Assembly: GCF_002266435.3 (NCBI RefSeq)
Contig: NZ_CP029426.2
Coordinates: forward strand, 186,001 to 250,000
Direction of reading: 5' to 3'
Source of the DNA: Bradyrhizobium amphicarpaeae
Lineage (GTDB): Bacteria; Pseudomonadota; Alphaproteobacteria; Rhizobiales; Xanthobacteraceae
Length of the DNA: 64,000 nucleotides
The notes beneath the pieces are model-generated. The model was given only the letters and a program-made list of their open reading frames with translations. It made no database searches and was not told the DNA's origin. Both the position numbers and the translations under genes were made by a program. Shown piece after piece: positions 28,807-38,242 of this stretch; position 1 is the stretch's first letter; each line of letters starts with the position of its first letter.

Positions 28807-29661
28807 ATGAGCGAGATTGACGAGCCGCAGCAAGAGCAGACTTCCGAGGTCCCGCACGGCCACCCGCGCATCCTGGCGCTGGCGAATCAAAAGGGCGGCG
28901 TGGGCAAGACAACCACAGCGATCAACCTCGGCACGGCACTCGCCGCGATCGGCGAGCGCGTCCTGATCGTCGATCTCGATCCGCAGGGCAACGCCTCGAC
29001 CGGTCTCGGCATCGACCGCCGCAACCGCTCCTGCTCGACCTATGACGTGCTGATCGGCGAAGCTCCGTTGCGCGAGGCCGTGGTCTCGACCGCGGTGCCG
29101 CGGCTGCACATCGCGCCCTCGACCATGGATCTCTCCGGCCTCGAGCTCGAGCTCGGCACCACGCCCGGCCGGGCCTTCAAGCTGCGCGACGCCATCGGCG
29201 CGCTCAACAACAACGTCTCGCCGGATGCCGACTACACCTATGTGCTGATCGACTGCCCGCCCTCGCTCAACCTGCTCACGGTGAACGCGATGGCGGCGTC
29301 GGACGCGATCCTGGTGCCGCTGCAATGCGAGTTCTTCGCGCTCGAAGGTCTGTCGCAATTGCTGCAGACGGTCGAGCAGGTGCGGTCGACGCTCAATCCG
29401 AACCTGTCGATCCACGGCATCGTGCTGACCATGTTCGATTCGCGCAACAACCTCTCCAACCAGGTCGTTGCCGACGTCCGGCAGTTCATGGGCGAGAAGG
29501 TCTACAAGACCATGATCCCGCGCAACGTGCGCATCTCGGAGGCGCCGTCCTACGGCAAGCCGGTGCTGGTCTACGATCTCAAATGCGTCGGCAGCGAAGC
29601 CTATTTGCGGCTCGCCACCGAAGTGATCCAGCGCGAGCGCGAGCTGCGGGTCACGCATTGA
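28807..29661 (+). CDS. parA: Chromosome partitioning ATPase ParA
   Basis: 284 residues from ATG 28807 (MSEIDEPQQEQ). It is the ATPase that moves ParB-parS complexes during segregation. The deviant Walker A KGGVGKTTTAINLGTALA is near residue 30, followed by DLDPQGNASTGLG and the Walker B YVLIDCPPSLNLL. The short N-terminal extension before the domain is of chromosomal ParA (Soj) type, not the plasmid type with a DNA-binding domain. It starts 29 bp after rsmG. Confidence 0.97.
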   Translation: MSEIDEPQQEQTSEVPHGHPRILALANQKGGVGKTTTAINLGTALAAIGERVLIVDLDPQGNASTGLGIDRRNRSCSTYDVLIGEAPLREAVVSTAVPRLHIAPSTMDLSGLELELGTTPGRAFKLRDAIGALNNNVSPDADYTYVLIDCPPSLNLLTVNAMAASDAILVPLQCEFFALEGLSQLLQTVEQVRSTLNPNLSIHGIVLTMFDSRNNLSNQVVADVRQFMGEKVYKTMIPRNVRISEAPSYGKPVLVYDLKCVGSEAYLRLATEVIQRERELRVTH

Positions 29662-29671
29662 GGGAGAGGTC

Positions 29672-29757
29672 CGTAGGGTGGGTTAGCACAGCGTAACCCG
29701 CCGTCTCTCACCTCGAATGTGTCCGTGGCGGGTTACGCTTCGCTAATCCGCCCTACG
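29672..29757. repeat. Palindromic repeat family B copy 1, between parA and parB
   Basis: Outer arms CGTAGGGTGGGTTAGC and its near complement GCTAATCCGCCCTACG, with inner arms GCGTAACCCGCC and GGCGGGTTACGC. It splits the parA-parB operon, 10 bp after parA. The family recurs at 45367-45457. Confidence 0.85.
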
Positions 29758-29818
29758 ACCTACAACTTACGACAATTCAGTTCTGGAGTGCTGCAGCGTG
29801 AATCCAAGGGAGCTGGCG

Positions 29819-30706
29819 ATGGCCGACGAAGCGCGTTCGCGACTGGGCCGGGGTCTTGCAAGTCTGATCGGTGACGTCGGCGGCGAGGCTCAGCATGTCG
29901 ATCGGCCACGCGCGCAGCGCAAGGTGCCGATCGAGTTCATCAAGGCCAATCCGCGCAATCCGCGCCGCACCTTTTCGGACACCGAGCTGAAGGAGCTCAG
30001 CGAGTCGATCAGGCAGCACGGCGTGATCCAGCCGATCGTGGTGCGTCCCGTGAAGGGTGCACAGGACCGCTTCGAGATCATCGCCGGCGAGCGGCGCTGG
30101 CGCGCCTCGCAGATGGCCGGCCTGCATGAAGTGCCGATCGTTCCGGTCGACATCAGCGACAGCGACGCGCTGGAATTCGCGATCGTCGAGAACGTGCAGC
30201 GCGAAGATCTCAATCCGATGGAAGAGGCGCAGGGCTATCACGCGCTCGCCAACGAGTTCAAACGCAGCCAGGAAGACATCGCAAAAGTCGTCGGAAAGAG
30301 CCGCAGCCACGTCGCCAACATGATGCGGCTGACCAAGCTGCCGGCCGAGGTGCAGGCCTTCATCGCGACCGGTGCGCTGACCGCCGGACACGCCCGCGCG
30401 CTGATCGGCGTGCCCGATCCGCTCGCGGCTGCCAAGCGCATCGTCGAGGAGGGTCTCAACGTGCGCCAGGCGGAGGCGCTCGCACATGAAGAGGGCGTGC
30501 CGGAGCGCAAGCCGCAAAAAGCGCGCGCCACTGGGGGCAAGGAAAAAGACCCCGACACGATCGATCTGGAAAAGCGCGTCAGCGACGCGCTCGGCCTCAA
30601 GGTCACCGTCAATCACCGCGATCCCGGCGGTTCGGTCCAGATCAGCTACAGCAACCTCGATCAGCTCGACGAGGTGATGAAGCGGCTGGCCAAGGGCGTG
30701 CTGTAG
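29819..30706 (+). CDS. parB: Chromosome partitioning protein ParB
   Basis: 295 residues from ATG 29819 with AAGGGAG as ribosome site; GTG 29798 in frame is an alternative. ParB is a CTPase clamp that loads at parS and spreads along DNA. Order: ParA-contacting N terminus (SRLGRGLASLIGD), the ParB/Srx CTP-binding part with NPRNPRRTF and the GERRWRA box, the helix-turn-helix (QEDIAKVVGKSRSHVANMMRL) and a C-terminal dimer domain after a charged linker. Its target sites lie 2-4 kb upstream. Confidence 0.97.
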   Translation: MADEARSRLGRGLASLIGDVGGEAQHVDRPRAQRKVPIEFIKANPRNPRRTFSDTELKELSESIRQHGVIQPIVVRPVKGAQDRFEIIAGERRWRASQMAGLHEVPIVPVDISDSDALEFAIVENVQREDLNPMEEAQGYHALANEFKRSQEDIAKVVGKSRSHVANMMRLTKLPAEVQAFIATGALTAGHARALIGVPDPLAAAKRIVEEGLNVRQAEALAHEEGVPERKPQKARATGGKEKDPDTIDLEKRVSDALGLKVTVNHRDPGGSVQISYSNLDQLDEVMKRLAKGVL

Positions 30707-30743
30707 CTTCGCGGTCTTGTGCCACGGGCATGTCTCTCTATCC

Positions 30744-30873
30744 CGTCACCCTGAGGTGGCCGCTTCTTCAGCGGCCCTCGAAGGGCGACGGCCCGGCTGC
30801 ATCGGGGCCGTGCATTCTTCGAGGCTCCCGGCACGATGCTGCGCATCGCGCCACTCGCACCTCAGGATGACGG
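30744..30873. repeat. Palindromic repeat family D
   Basis: Ends CGTCACCCTGAGGTG (30744-30758) and CACCTCAGGATGACGG (30858-30873) are complementary with one or two mismatches, a form I know as widespread in Bradyrhizobium intergenic DNA. It shares the parB-holA gap with a family C element. Confidence 0.75.
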
Positions 30874-30916
30874 ATTTTGCGCTCCTCGTCGTTGAGGCGC
30901 GCAACTCTCTCCGCAT

Positions 30917-31003
30917 CGTCATTGTGAGGAGCACTTTCGACGAAGCAATCCAGAAGCTTTCCGCGGAGGGATTCTGGATTGCTTCGCTCCGCTCGCAATG
31001 ACG
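30917..31003. repeat. Palindromic repeat family C copy 1
   Basis: CGTCATTGTGAGGAGC...GACGAAGCAATCCAGA on the left pairs with TCTGGATTGCTTCG...GCTCGCAATGACG on the right. The same element is at 41531-41617. It lies next to the 3' ends of parB and holA. Confidence 0.85.
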
Positions 31004-31019
31004 TGGAGAGAGCGGAGGC

Positions 31020-32048
31020 TCAGCCCCGCCGCTTCGCGTTCGCAGCGATCGCCATCAGCGTGCGCTGGGCGATGGCGGCGGCCAGCGTCGATTGCTTGCG
31101 GGTGTCGAGCGCCGCGGTCGCGAGCTGTTCGATGATGGCGGCGAGCCGCGCCACGCTGAAATTGCGCAGCGCCGTTTCGACCGCTGGCTTGCGTGAGAAA
31201 TGCAGGCGCGGATAGCCGCCGTCGAGCACGGCGGAAGCAGGTTGGCCGTCGGCGATCGCGAGCGCCGATTTGTGCAACCACGCAGCCTGGCGCTGCGCGG
31301 CCGAAATGATCACGCCGGGATAAGTGCCGGCGATCATGGCCTTGGCGAATTCGGTCTCGACGATGTCGGGCCGGCCGGCAAAGGCCCCGTCGACGATCGG
31401 GTCGAGCTTCAGCTCGGAGGCGTCGGCGACCACCGCCATCACGTCGTCCAGCGTGATCTCGCCCTTGCCATGGGCATAGAGGGTCAGCTTGCGCAGCTCG
31501 TTGCGCGAAGCCTGGCGGTCGCCGCCGAGGAACGACATCAGCGCCGCGCGGGCGTCCTGCGCGATGCGTAAATTGGCGATGCGCAGCTCGTCATCCATCA
31601 GCTTGGCAAGGTCGCGCTCGGTGTCGGGGTAGCAGCCGATCGCCACCGCGGCCTTGGCCTTCTCGCAAGCCTTGCGCAGCGGCGATTCCGGGCGCAGCTC
31701 GCCGGCTTCGATCACGATGCGGCAATCCCTGACGTTCATCTCAGCCAGAGTGTCGATGCCGCTGGCGAAGCTGCGCGAGCCCGCGCGAATGCGGATGGCG
31801 CGGCGGCCGCCGAACAGCGGCACCGTCATGGCCTCGTCGACGAGGCGCGAGGGCTCGGCGGAGAGCTCGTCGCCGTCGAGCTTGACCAACGAGAACGGAT
31901 CGTTGGGATCGTCGACGGCGGAGGCGATCAGCGCATCGGCGCGCTCACGCACCAGGCCGGCATCGGGGCCGTAGAGCAGGATGATCGGACGGCCCGCATC
32001 GGGGCGGGCGAGGAAGGCGTCGATCTCTTTTCCACGCAGCGCGACCAT
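31020..32048 (-). CDS. holA: DNA polymerase III delta subunit
   Basis: 342 residues. Delta is the clamp-loader wrench that opens the beta clamp. It is recognised from IILLYGPDAGLVRERADAL near residue 22, PLFGGRRAIRIRAGSRSF, and the C-terminal GGYPRLHFSRKPAVETALRNFSVARLAAIIEQL. It follows lptE by 63 bp on the minus strand, the conserved leuS-lptE-holA order. Confidence 0.95.
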   Translation of the reverse strand: MVALRGKEIDAFLARPDAGRPIILLYGPDAGLVRERADALIASAVDDPNDPFSLVKLDGDELSAEPSRLVDEAMTVPLFGGRRAIRIRAGSRSFASGIDTLAEMNVRDCRIVIEAGELRPESPLRKACEKAKAAVAIGCYPDTERDLAKLMDDELRIANLRIAQDARAALMSFLGGDRQASRNELRKLTLYAHGKGEITLDDVMAVVADASELKLDPIVDGAFAGRPDIVETEFAKAMIAGTYPGVIISAAQRQAAWLHKSALAIADGQPASAVLDGGYPRLHFSRKPAVETALRNFSVARLAAIIEQLATAALDTRKQSTLAAAIAQRTLMAIAANAKRRG

Positions 32049-32111
32049 CGGGCCTCAAGGACGTCATTGCCTGGCTCGGGATGTCGTCACGCCCGGAGAT
32101 GACGGAGTGAA

Positions 32112-32663
32112 TCAGGTGCCTGCGGTGAAGAACGCGGCGAGCCGGGTGGTGATGTTCTCAGCGATCTCGTTGGCGGCGCGATCCTCCGCGTCGCGGACGG
32201 CGCGGGTGCGGGAGAAGCGCTGATAGGAGCCCGGCATGTCGTAGGACACGCGCGAGAACGTGGTGCCGGTCATTACCGACTTGCCGGTCGCGACCTCGAT
32301 CAGATTGTACTGGGCATCGATGCCGAGGTTTTCGCTGGTCGGCAGTCCCGTCGTGGCGCTGACGATCAGCGACGAACGGCTGGTCGTAAAGCGGATGTCC
32401 AGGCGATGCGTCGGCGGCATCCCCGTTGCGCTTCCGTAGAGCTTGAAAGCGAGAGCATTGCGGACTTCGACGCCGACGCGGGCCTCGCGCGAGGCATTGG
32501 GCTTGTTGATCGGGGGCAGCTCGACCCCCATCAGCTTCTCGCGCAAGCCGGGCAAGCCGTCGCCGCGCTCGGCATACATCGGCTGGAAGCAGCCAGCCGT
32601 CAGCGCCGCCAAGGCGGCGACCGCCAGCAACCGGGCTGCGATGCGGATCCTAGCCGACAACAT
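32112..32663 (-). CDS. lptE: LPS assembly lipoprotein LptE
   Basis: 183 residues with a lipoprotein signal peptide: [15 protein letters not shown], lipobox LTAGC with Cys about residue 25. LptE plugs and guides the LptD beta-barrel that places LPS in the outer membrane. Weakly conserved family features: FQPMYAERG right after the Cys and [26 protein letters not shown]. Its first 14 bases overlap the end of leuS, so the two are coupled. Confidence 0.88.
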   Translation of the reverse strand: MLSARIRIAARLLAVAALAALTAGCFQPMYAERGDGLPGLREKLMGVELPPINKPNASREARVGVEVRNALAFKLYGSATGMPPTHRLDIRFTTSRSSLIVSATTGLPTSENLGIDAQYNLIEVATGKSVMTGTTFSRVSYDMPGSYQRFSRTRAVRDAEDRAANEIAENITTRLAAFFTAGT

Positions 32664-35286
32664 TCACGATCCTCTTGGGAACGATAATCACCTTGCGGAC
32701 GGGCTTGCCGTCCAGGGCCAGCTTTACCGCATCGAGCGCCAAAACGGCAGCCTCGATTTCCGGATTCTGGGCCGCTGTTGCAACTGTGACGTCGCCCCGC
32801 TTCTTGCCGTTGACCTGGACCACCAGGGTCACACTGTCTTCGACCAGCAAATCGCGTTCGATTTGGGGCCAATTGGCCTCTGAAACCAGTCCGGTCTGGC
32901 CGAGAGCCTGCCAGCACTCCTCGGCGAGGTGCGGCATCATCGGGGAGAACAGCTGGACCAGGATCTGGCTCGCTTCCCGGATCGCCCACGCCAAATCCGG
33001 GGTGGGATCGCCTGCCGGCTGGCCGGGTCGCTGCAGGATCTCCGAGAAGCTGTTGGCGAACTCGCGGATATGGGCCAGGCAGACGTTGAAGTGCAGCCGC
33101 TCGATTCCCGTGGTGACCTTGTCGAGCGCGCCATGAGCGGCCTTGCGCAGGGCGGTGGCGTCCGGACCGAAGCTGGCCGGCCGGGCCACCGGCGCGGCTT
33201 TGCCGAGTTCGATGGAATCGTTCACCAGCCGCCACAGCCGCTGCACGAAACGCGAGGCGCCCTGGACGCGCTCGTCGCTCCAGATCACGTCGCGGTCAGG
33301 CGGGGAGTCCGACAGCATGAACCAGCGGGCGACGTCGGCGCCGTAGGTCTCGATGATGTCGTCGGGGTCGACGGTGTTCTTCTTCGACTTCGACATCTTC
33401 TCGATCGGGCCGATCTGGATGTCTTCGCCCGTCGTCAGCAGCGATGCGCGGCGCCCATTACCGCCCACCTCGACCTTGACCTCGGCCGGCTGCACATAGG
33501 TGCCGTCTGCCTTCTGGTAGGTCTCGTGCACCACCATGCCCTGCGTGAACATGCCGGCGAACGGCTCGTCCAGTGCGATGTGCCCGGTCGCCTTCATCGC
33601 GCGGGTGAAGAAGCGGCTGTAGAGCAGATGCAGGATCGCGTGCTCGACGCCGCCGATATACTGGTCGACCGGGAGCATCCGGTTGGCCACCGCGGGCGTC
33701 GTCGGCGCGCGCTCGTTCCAGGGATCGGTGAAGCGCGCAAAATACCAGGACGAATCCACGAAGGTGTCCATGGTGTCGGTTTCGCGCTGGGCTTTGCCGC
33801 CGCATTTGGGGCAAGTCACGTGCTTCCAGGTCGGGTGATGGTCGAGCGCGTTGCCCGGCTTGTCGAAGCTCACATCCTCCGGCAGCACCACGGGCAGGTC
33901 GGCATCCGGCACCGGCACCACATCGCATTTCGGGCAATGGATGACGGGAATCGGACAGCCCCAATAACGCTGGCGCGAGATGCCCCAGTCGCGCAGGCGG
34001 AAGTTCACTTGACGCTCGCCGACCGGCGCATTGCCGCGCAGCTCGCTTTCAAGACGTTTGGCAACCTCGTCCTTGGCCTGCTCGATGGTCATGCCGTCGA
34101 GGAAGCGCGAATTGATCATGCGGCCGTCACCGTCATAGGCGGTGTCGGTGATGACGAACGATTTTGGATCCTGGCCCTCGGGGCAGACCACCGGAATGTT
34201 GCCGAGGCCGTATTTGTTGACGAAATCGAGGTCGCGCTGGTCATGCGCCGGGCAGCCGAAGATCGCGCCGGTGCCGTATTCCATCAGCACGAAATTGGCG
34301 ACATAGACCGGAAGCTTCCAGCTCGGATCGAACGGATGGACCGCGCGGATACCGGTGTCGAAACCCTGCTTCTCGGCGGTGTCGATGATCGACTGCGCGG
34401 TGCCGATCTTCTTGATGTCGGCAATGAACTCCGCAAGCTTCGGGTTCTTCGCGGCGGCCGCCTGCGCCAGCGGATGGTCCGCAGAGATCGCCATGAATTT
34501 CGCGCCGAACAGCGTGTCCGGGCGCGTCGTGAAGATCTTCAACTCGTTCTCGCCGGCGGGCGTCGTCGCCTGATCCAGCGCAAAGCGGATCAGCAGGCCT
34601 TCGGACCGGCCGATCCAGTTGCGCTGCATCAGCCGCACCTTGTCGGGCCAGCGGTCGAGGCCATCAAGCGCGGAGAGCAATTCCTGCGAGTATTTCGTGA
34701 TCTTGAAGACCCATTGGCTCATCTCGCGCTGTTCGACGACGGCACCGGAGCGCCAGCCGCGGCCGTCGATCACCTGCTCGTTGGCGAGCACGGTCATGTC
34801 GACCGGATCCCAGTTGAGCTTGCGCTTCTCGCGCTCGGCGAGGCCGGCGGCGAGCATGTCCAGAAACATCTTCTGCTGATGCTTGTAGTAGCTGGGGTCG
34901 CAGGTCGCGAATTCGCGTGACCAGTCCAGCGACAGCCCGATCGAGCGGAGCTGCTTCTTCATCGCGGCGATGTTGTCGTAGGTCCAGGCCTTCGGCGCGA
35001 CCTTGCGCTCGATCGCGGCGTTCTCGGCCGGCAGGCCGAAGGCGTCCCAGCCCATCGGATGCAGCACGTTGAACCCCTTGGCGCGCATGAAGCGGGCCAG
35101 CACGTCGCCGAGCGTATAATTCCGGACGTGCCCGATATGGATGCGCCCGGACGGGTAGGGGAACATCTCGAGCACATAGTATTTCGGCCGGGAATCGTCG
35201 TTCCTGGAGACGAAGATCGCCTGCTCGTCCCAGAGGCGTTGCCAGCGCGGTTCGGCGTCGCGGGCGTTATAGCGTTCGGAGGTCAT
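32650..35286 (-). CDS. leuS: Leucyl-tRNA synthetase
   Basis: 878 residues, usual length. It charges tRNA-Leu. The HIGH motif is [17 protein letters not shown] near residue 47, the KMSKS motif [15 protein letters not shown] near residue 630, the CP1 editing domain lies between them with [11 protein letters not shown], and a zinc motif [12 protein letters not shown] is visible. The C-terminal anticodon-binding part ends [14 protein letters not shown]. First gene of the leuS-lptE-holA operon, divergent from the diguanylate cyclase with 193 bp between starts. Confidence 0.98.
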   Translation of the reverse strand: MTSERYNARDAEPRWQRLWDEQAIFVSRNDDSRPKYYVLEMFPYPSGRIHIGHVRNYTLGDVLARFMRAKGFNVLHPMGWDAFGLPAENAAIERKVAPKAWTYDNIAAMKKQLRSIGLSLDWSREFATCDPSYYKHQQKMFLDMLAAGLAEREKRKLNWDPVDMTVLANEQVIDGRGWRSGAVVEQREMSQWVFKITKYSQELLSALDGLDRWPDKVRLMQRNWIGRSEGLLIRFALDQATTPAGENELKIFTTRPDTLFGAKFMAISADHPLAQAAAAKNPKLAEFIADIKKIGTAQSIIDTAEKQGFDTGIRAVHPFDPSWKLPVYVANFVLMEYGTGAIFGCPAHDQRDLDFVNKYGLGNIPVVCPEGQDPKSFVITDTAYDGDGRMINSRFLDGMTIEQAKDEVAKRLESELRGNAPVGERQVNFRLRDWGISRQRYWGCPIPVIHCPKCDVVPVPDADLPVVLPEDVSFDKPGNALDHHPTWKHVTCPKCGGKAQRETDTMDTFVDSSWYFARFTDPWNERAPTTPAVANRMLPVDQYIGGVEHAILHLLYSRFFTRAMKATGHIALDEPFAGMFTQGMVVHETYQKADGTYVQPAEVKVEVGGNGRRASLLTTGEDIQIGPIEKMSKSKKNTVDPDDIIETYGADVARWFMLSDSPPDRDVIWSDERVQGASRFVQRLWRLVNDSIELGKAAPVARPASFGPDATALRKAAHGALDKVTTGIERLHFNVCLAHIREFANSFSEILQRPGQPAGDPTPDLAWAIREASQILVQLFSPMMPHLAEECWQALGQTGLVSEANWPQIERDLLVEDSVTLVVQVNGKKRGDVTVATAAQNPEIEAAVLALDAVKLALDGKPVRKVIIVPKRIVNVVG

Positions 35287-35479
35287 GGAATCGTTGCGTT
35301 TTCGTGGTTTCGGTAGCCTGAAGAGGCCGGACTAGGCCATAGAAGTCGTCGGGGGGTCAATGGGTTGCCGCGGGCGGCGGCAGCCGGCAATGCTGCTCCG
35401 CAAAAGTACTGAGGGGGGCATTGGGGTCGGGTTAAGGGGTCGGTGCGAAGTTGGGTGCTGGCAACCCTCATGTCAGGCT

Positions 35480-36529
35480 ATGGATTCAGATTGCTACGAT
35501 CTCGATTACGACTATGCCGCGTCCATCGCCGGACGGGCGATGCGGAGCATGGTCGAACAGCGGATTCCGCCGACACCGTCAAATTTTGCCATTTGGTTCC
35601 ACTATTTCGCCGGCAACCATGACGATCTGCGCAACGCCATCGATCTCCTGATCGATCACAATCGTCCCTTCGACGACAGGACCAATCGGGACCTGTTCAA
35701 GACCTATATCGCTCCCAAGGTGAACGCCGCGGTCACCGCTGACACGTCCGAGCGCCTTCATGACGTCATGGGCGCGGCGAAGGAGTTCCTGACCACTGCG
35801 ATTGCCGACAATCGCTCCCAGATGCAGGTCATCAGCGAGGTGGCGGACCAGGGCAAGGCCGGCGTCGATCCGAAGGCGCTGGTCGCCCAGCTCATAAACG
35901 AGCTGGCGCGGGCCGCCACGCGGGCGACACGGCTGGAAGCAGGCTTTGCGGAAAAAACCCGCGAGCTCGATGTCATCCGCGATTCGCTATCGAGGTCCGA
36001 GGAGCGCGCCCGGACCGACACTCTGACGGGTCTCGCAAACCGCCGCGCGCTCGACGAATTCCTGCGCAAGGCGCAGGCGACCGCGGCATGGGGCGAGCCG
36101 CTCAGCGTGCTGATGCTCGACATCGACCACTTCAAGGCGTTCAACGACAATTTCGGCCACGGCGTCGGCGACCAGGTGTTGCGCCTGATGGCGAAGGTGC
36201 TGCGCGAAAAGGTTCGCGCGCAGGATCTGCCGGCGCGCTATGGCGGCGAGGAGCTGATCGCGGTGCTGCCGGATGCCGATCTCGCCACCTGCGCCGATCT
36301 CGCCGAGCGCATCAGGCACGCGCTCGCCGAGTGCACGATCACCCGCCGCTCGACCGGCGAGGTCCTGCCCAGCATCAGCGTGTCGATCGGCGTGGCGCAA
36401 TACCGGGCCGGCGAAGCCGTCGCCGATCTCATCGAGCGCTGCGACCGCGCCCTCTATCTCGCCAAGAGCAGCGGCCGCAATCGCGTGATGACGGAGACCG
36501 AGCTCGATCGCGCGGGAGCTGCGGGCTAG
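35480..36529 (+). CDS. Cytoplasmic GGDEF diguanylate cyclase
   Basis: 349 residues from ATG 35480 (MDSDCYDLDYDYAASIAGRAM); the upstream frame is not protein-like. It makes cyclic di-GMP from two GTP. The N-terminal 170 residues form an alpha-helical domain without membrane helices (PTPSNFAIWFHYFAGNHDDL), followed by a coiled coil and a GGDEF domain starting DTLTGLANRRALDEFL. The active site reads GGEEL, a conservative variant, and the product-inhibition I-site RxxD is present (RAQD, nine residues before). The N-terminal domain recurs in many Bradyrhizobium cyclases, but I cannot name its ligand. Its stop codon overlaps that of the HIT gene opposite. Confidence 0.93.
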   Translation: MDSDCYDLDYDYAASIAGRAMRSMVEQRIPPTPSNFAIWFHYFAGNHDDLRNAIDLLIDHNRPFDDRTNRDLFKTYIAPKVNAAVTADTSERLHDVMGAAKEFLTTAIADNRSQMQVISEVADQGKAGVDPKALVAQLINELARAATRATRLEAGFAEKTRELDVIRDSLSRSEERARTDTLTGLANRRALDEFLRKAQATAAWGEPLSVLMLDIDHFKAFNDNFGHGVGDQVLRLMAKVLREKVRAQDLPARYGGEELIAVLPDADLATCADLAERIRHALAECTITRRSTGEVLPSISVSIGVAQYRAGEAVADLIERCDRALYLAKSSGRNRVMTETELDRAGAAG

Positions 36530-37233
36530 GCCCTGGCCGCCACGAAACTCTTCCTGATCTTCAATTCAAAACCTTGCTCGATGGTCGCCTTGACCAGGCT
36601 CTTAGCGGGCTCAATTTTCCAGTTCCAATTATTACTTCCGATCACAGAGGCTATGATTTTTCGCAGGAACTGAGAGGGAACACCAGCTGCGGGCAATACA
36701 TATGCTAACGTTTCCCCGCCAATGGCTTTCAAATCGCAAGCATAAATGAAGTCTCTCTCTTTGCTCGCGCGCTTGGGAAGCATGGAGAATGGAATTGGCT
36801 GAGCGCCTCTGGATTTGAGTTCTGCAAGGACCAGAGTGAGTTCTTCAGTACCAAGCGGTACAACATGGAGATGCCCATGCTCCGTGGAACAGAGTGAATT
36901 TCCAATAGAAGTGGAGCCATGCTCAAACAGTAAGTGGGAGCTTCTCGTCGGCATCGTATATTGAGTAAGAAGCCCTACGAGTTCTTCGAGCAAGCCGTTC
37001 GTTCGCGCATAGAGCAGAACATTGGGCTCGTGCGAGAACGGCACGACTAAACTGTGACCAGCAACCAAAGCTCCGATGCTTGGAATTACAGCAAAATTCT
37101 TCGTTTGCCGAGCCACAGCGGAGACGATTCCTTCATCCATAAACAATTGTGATAGGAGGGTGTTGTTCTTGCCTACCAACTCCGCACATATCGAGCATGC
37201 GTGGTTATGGCGCAACGAAAGATTTGAGTTCAT
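36526..37233 (-). CDS. HIT-family hydrolase/transferase
   Basis: 235 residues. The histidine triad reads HGHLHVVPL near residue 120, and a CSIC pair near the N terminus (HNHACSICAEL) matches the Cys pair of many HIT and GalT-related proteins. HIT enzymes cleave or transfer nucleotides (for example dinucleoside polyphosphates, phosphoramidates, adenylated intermediates). The C-terminal 100 residues have no match I recognise, and the protein is longer than simple HIT proteins (110-150). It overlaps the ThiL-like gene by 29 bp. Its last codons lie in high-GC DNA and end in the stop of the converging cyclase gene. Confidence 0.85.
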   Translation of the reverse strand: MNSNLSLRHNHACSICAELVGKNNTLLSQLFMDEGIVSAVARQTKNFAVIPSIGALVAGHSLVVPFSHEPNVLLYARTNGLLEELVGLLTQYTMPTRSSHLLFEHGSTSIGNSLCSTEHGHLHVVPLGTEELTLVLAELKSRGAQPIPFSMLPKRASKERDFIYACDLKAIGGETLAYVLPAAGVPSQFLRKIIASVIGSNNWNWKIEPAKSLVKATIEQGFELKIRKSFVAARA

Positions 37234-38227
37234 CCGAGATCGATCCCACAGTTCTAAACTGTTCCCAAACGTTGAGAGTGACGCCTGATCGTATTAAGTC
37301 GGCTTCGCAAAGGCCGGTGCCCTGCTTGGGCCTCTCTTCAACGATGCCAAGGTAAATGGCACCCATTTTTCTTGCCACATCAGCGATAGGAGTTGTGCCG
37401 GTAAATATCAGGCCGTAGTCGCCGCCGACATTGACGTTGAAGTTTTTCCATTTTGCGGAGTCAGTACCTAATGGATTCTGCGCCAGCGGGACTTTTTCGA
37501 GATCGATCCGAAACGTAACCCCGCTTGTATCTGCAAGTTGCTCTGCCGAGGCTAATAGTCCATCTGACATATCCATGCATGACGTACAAAAGCCAGATTC
37601 GACTAGCTGTAAGCCGGCAGAAACCTGCGCGTGAGGCCTTGAGACGTCCAAAGAGCCGCCTCGTAGTTTTGCGCGAGCTGCGTGAATAAGGCTAGCCACG
37701 GATGTACCTAAAGGGGGGCCAACAACGTATATCAAGTCGCCGGGTTTAGCTCCGGAGCGAGTAAGCACCCCTCGCGATGAGGCTTGGCCAATCGCTGTGA
37801 TCGTCGTCGAGCGCATCCTTGACTGTTTGGTATCGCCTCCGAGCAACCTAAGTCGGTAGTCCGACATCGCGTCGCTTATTCCCTCCAAGTACTTGCGGAG
37901 ATAGTCGATCGTATCCGTTCGAGTTAAGCTCAGCACCAGAAGCATACCAAGTGGTTGTCCGCCCATGGCGGCGATGTCGCTTACATTCATTGTCACATGA
38001 AAGTGTGCGAGGTCCGACGGTGTGCCGACCTCCAAAATCTCCATAAACGTTCGGCTGGGACCTTGGTCGGTCGTGAAAAGAAGGGGCGATGTATCCGGGG
38101 CTGTGAACACAGCGCAGTCATCGAGAAGGATGTTTCCAAAGTCCCGACTCATCAGGGGTAAAATCAGCTGCGAGATAATACCACGCTCTCCCAACTCAGA
38201 GAGGCTATCATTCATTATCTTGGTCAT
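37205..38227 (-). CDS. ThiL-like kinase of the AIR-synthase (PurM) superfamily
   Basis: 340 residues. The layout is that of thiamine-monophosphate kinase: LGERGIISQLILP at the start, the acidic LDDCAVF, TTDQGP, the NVSDIAAMGGQPLGMLL helix, LGGDTKQS and MDMSDGLLASAEQLADTSGV. These are the Mg-ATP and substrate loops of ThiL. However DDCAV replaces the usual DDAA and the TTD loop continues QGPSRTF rather than the ThiL TLVEGVHF, so the substrate may not be thiamine phosphate. The gene is in the low-GC block; a housekeeping thiL probably lies elsewhere (with nusB/ribH), not checked. Confidence 0.85.
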   Translation of the reverse strand: MTKIMNDSLSELGERGIISQLILPLMSRDFGNILLDDCAVFTAPDTSPLLFTTDQGPSRTFMEILEVGTPSDLAHFHVTMNVSDIAAMGGQPLGMLLVLSLTRTDTIDYLRKYLEGISDAMSDYRLRLLGGDTKQSRMRSTTITAIGQASSRGVLTRSGAKPGDLIYVVGPPLGTSVASLIHAARAKLRGGSLDVSRPHAQVSAGLQLVESGFCTSCMDMSDGLLASAEQLADTSGVTFRIDLEKVPLAQNPLGTDSAKWKNFNVNVGGDYGLIFTGTTPIADVARKMGAIYLGIVEERPKQGTGLCEADLIRSGVTLNVWEQFRTVGSISDELKSFVAP

Positions 38228-38242
38228 CGGAGTGCCAGCTGA

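Noticed and set aside
30717..31001. 94-codon open frame after parB
   Set aside because: It is made almost entirely of the family D and C palindromic repeats.
32929..34920. 663-codon plus-strand open frame
   Set aside because: Antisense to leuS, which is unambiguous.
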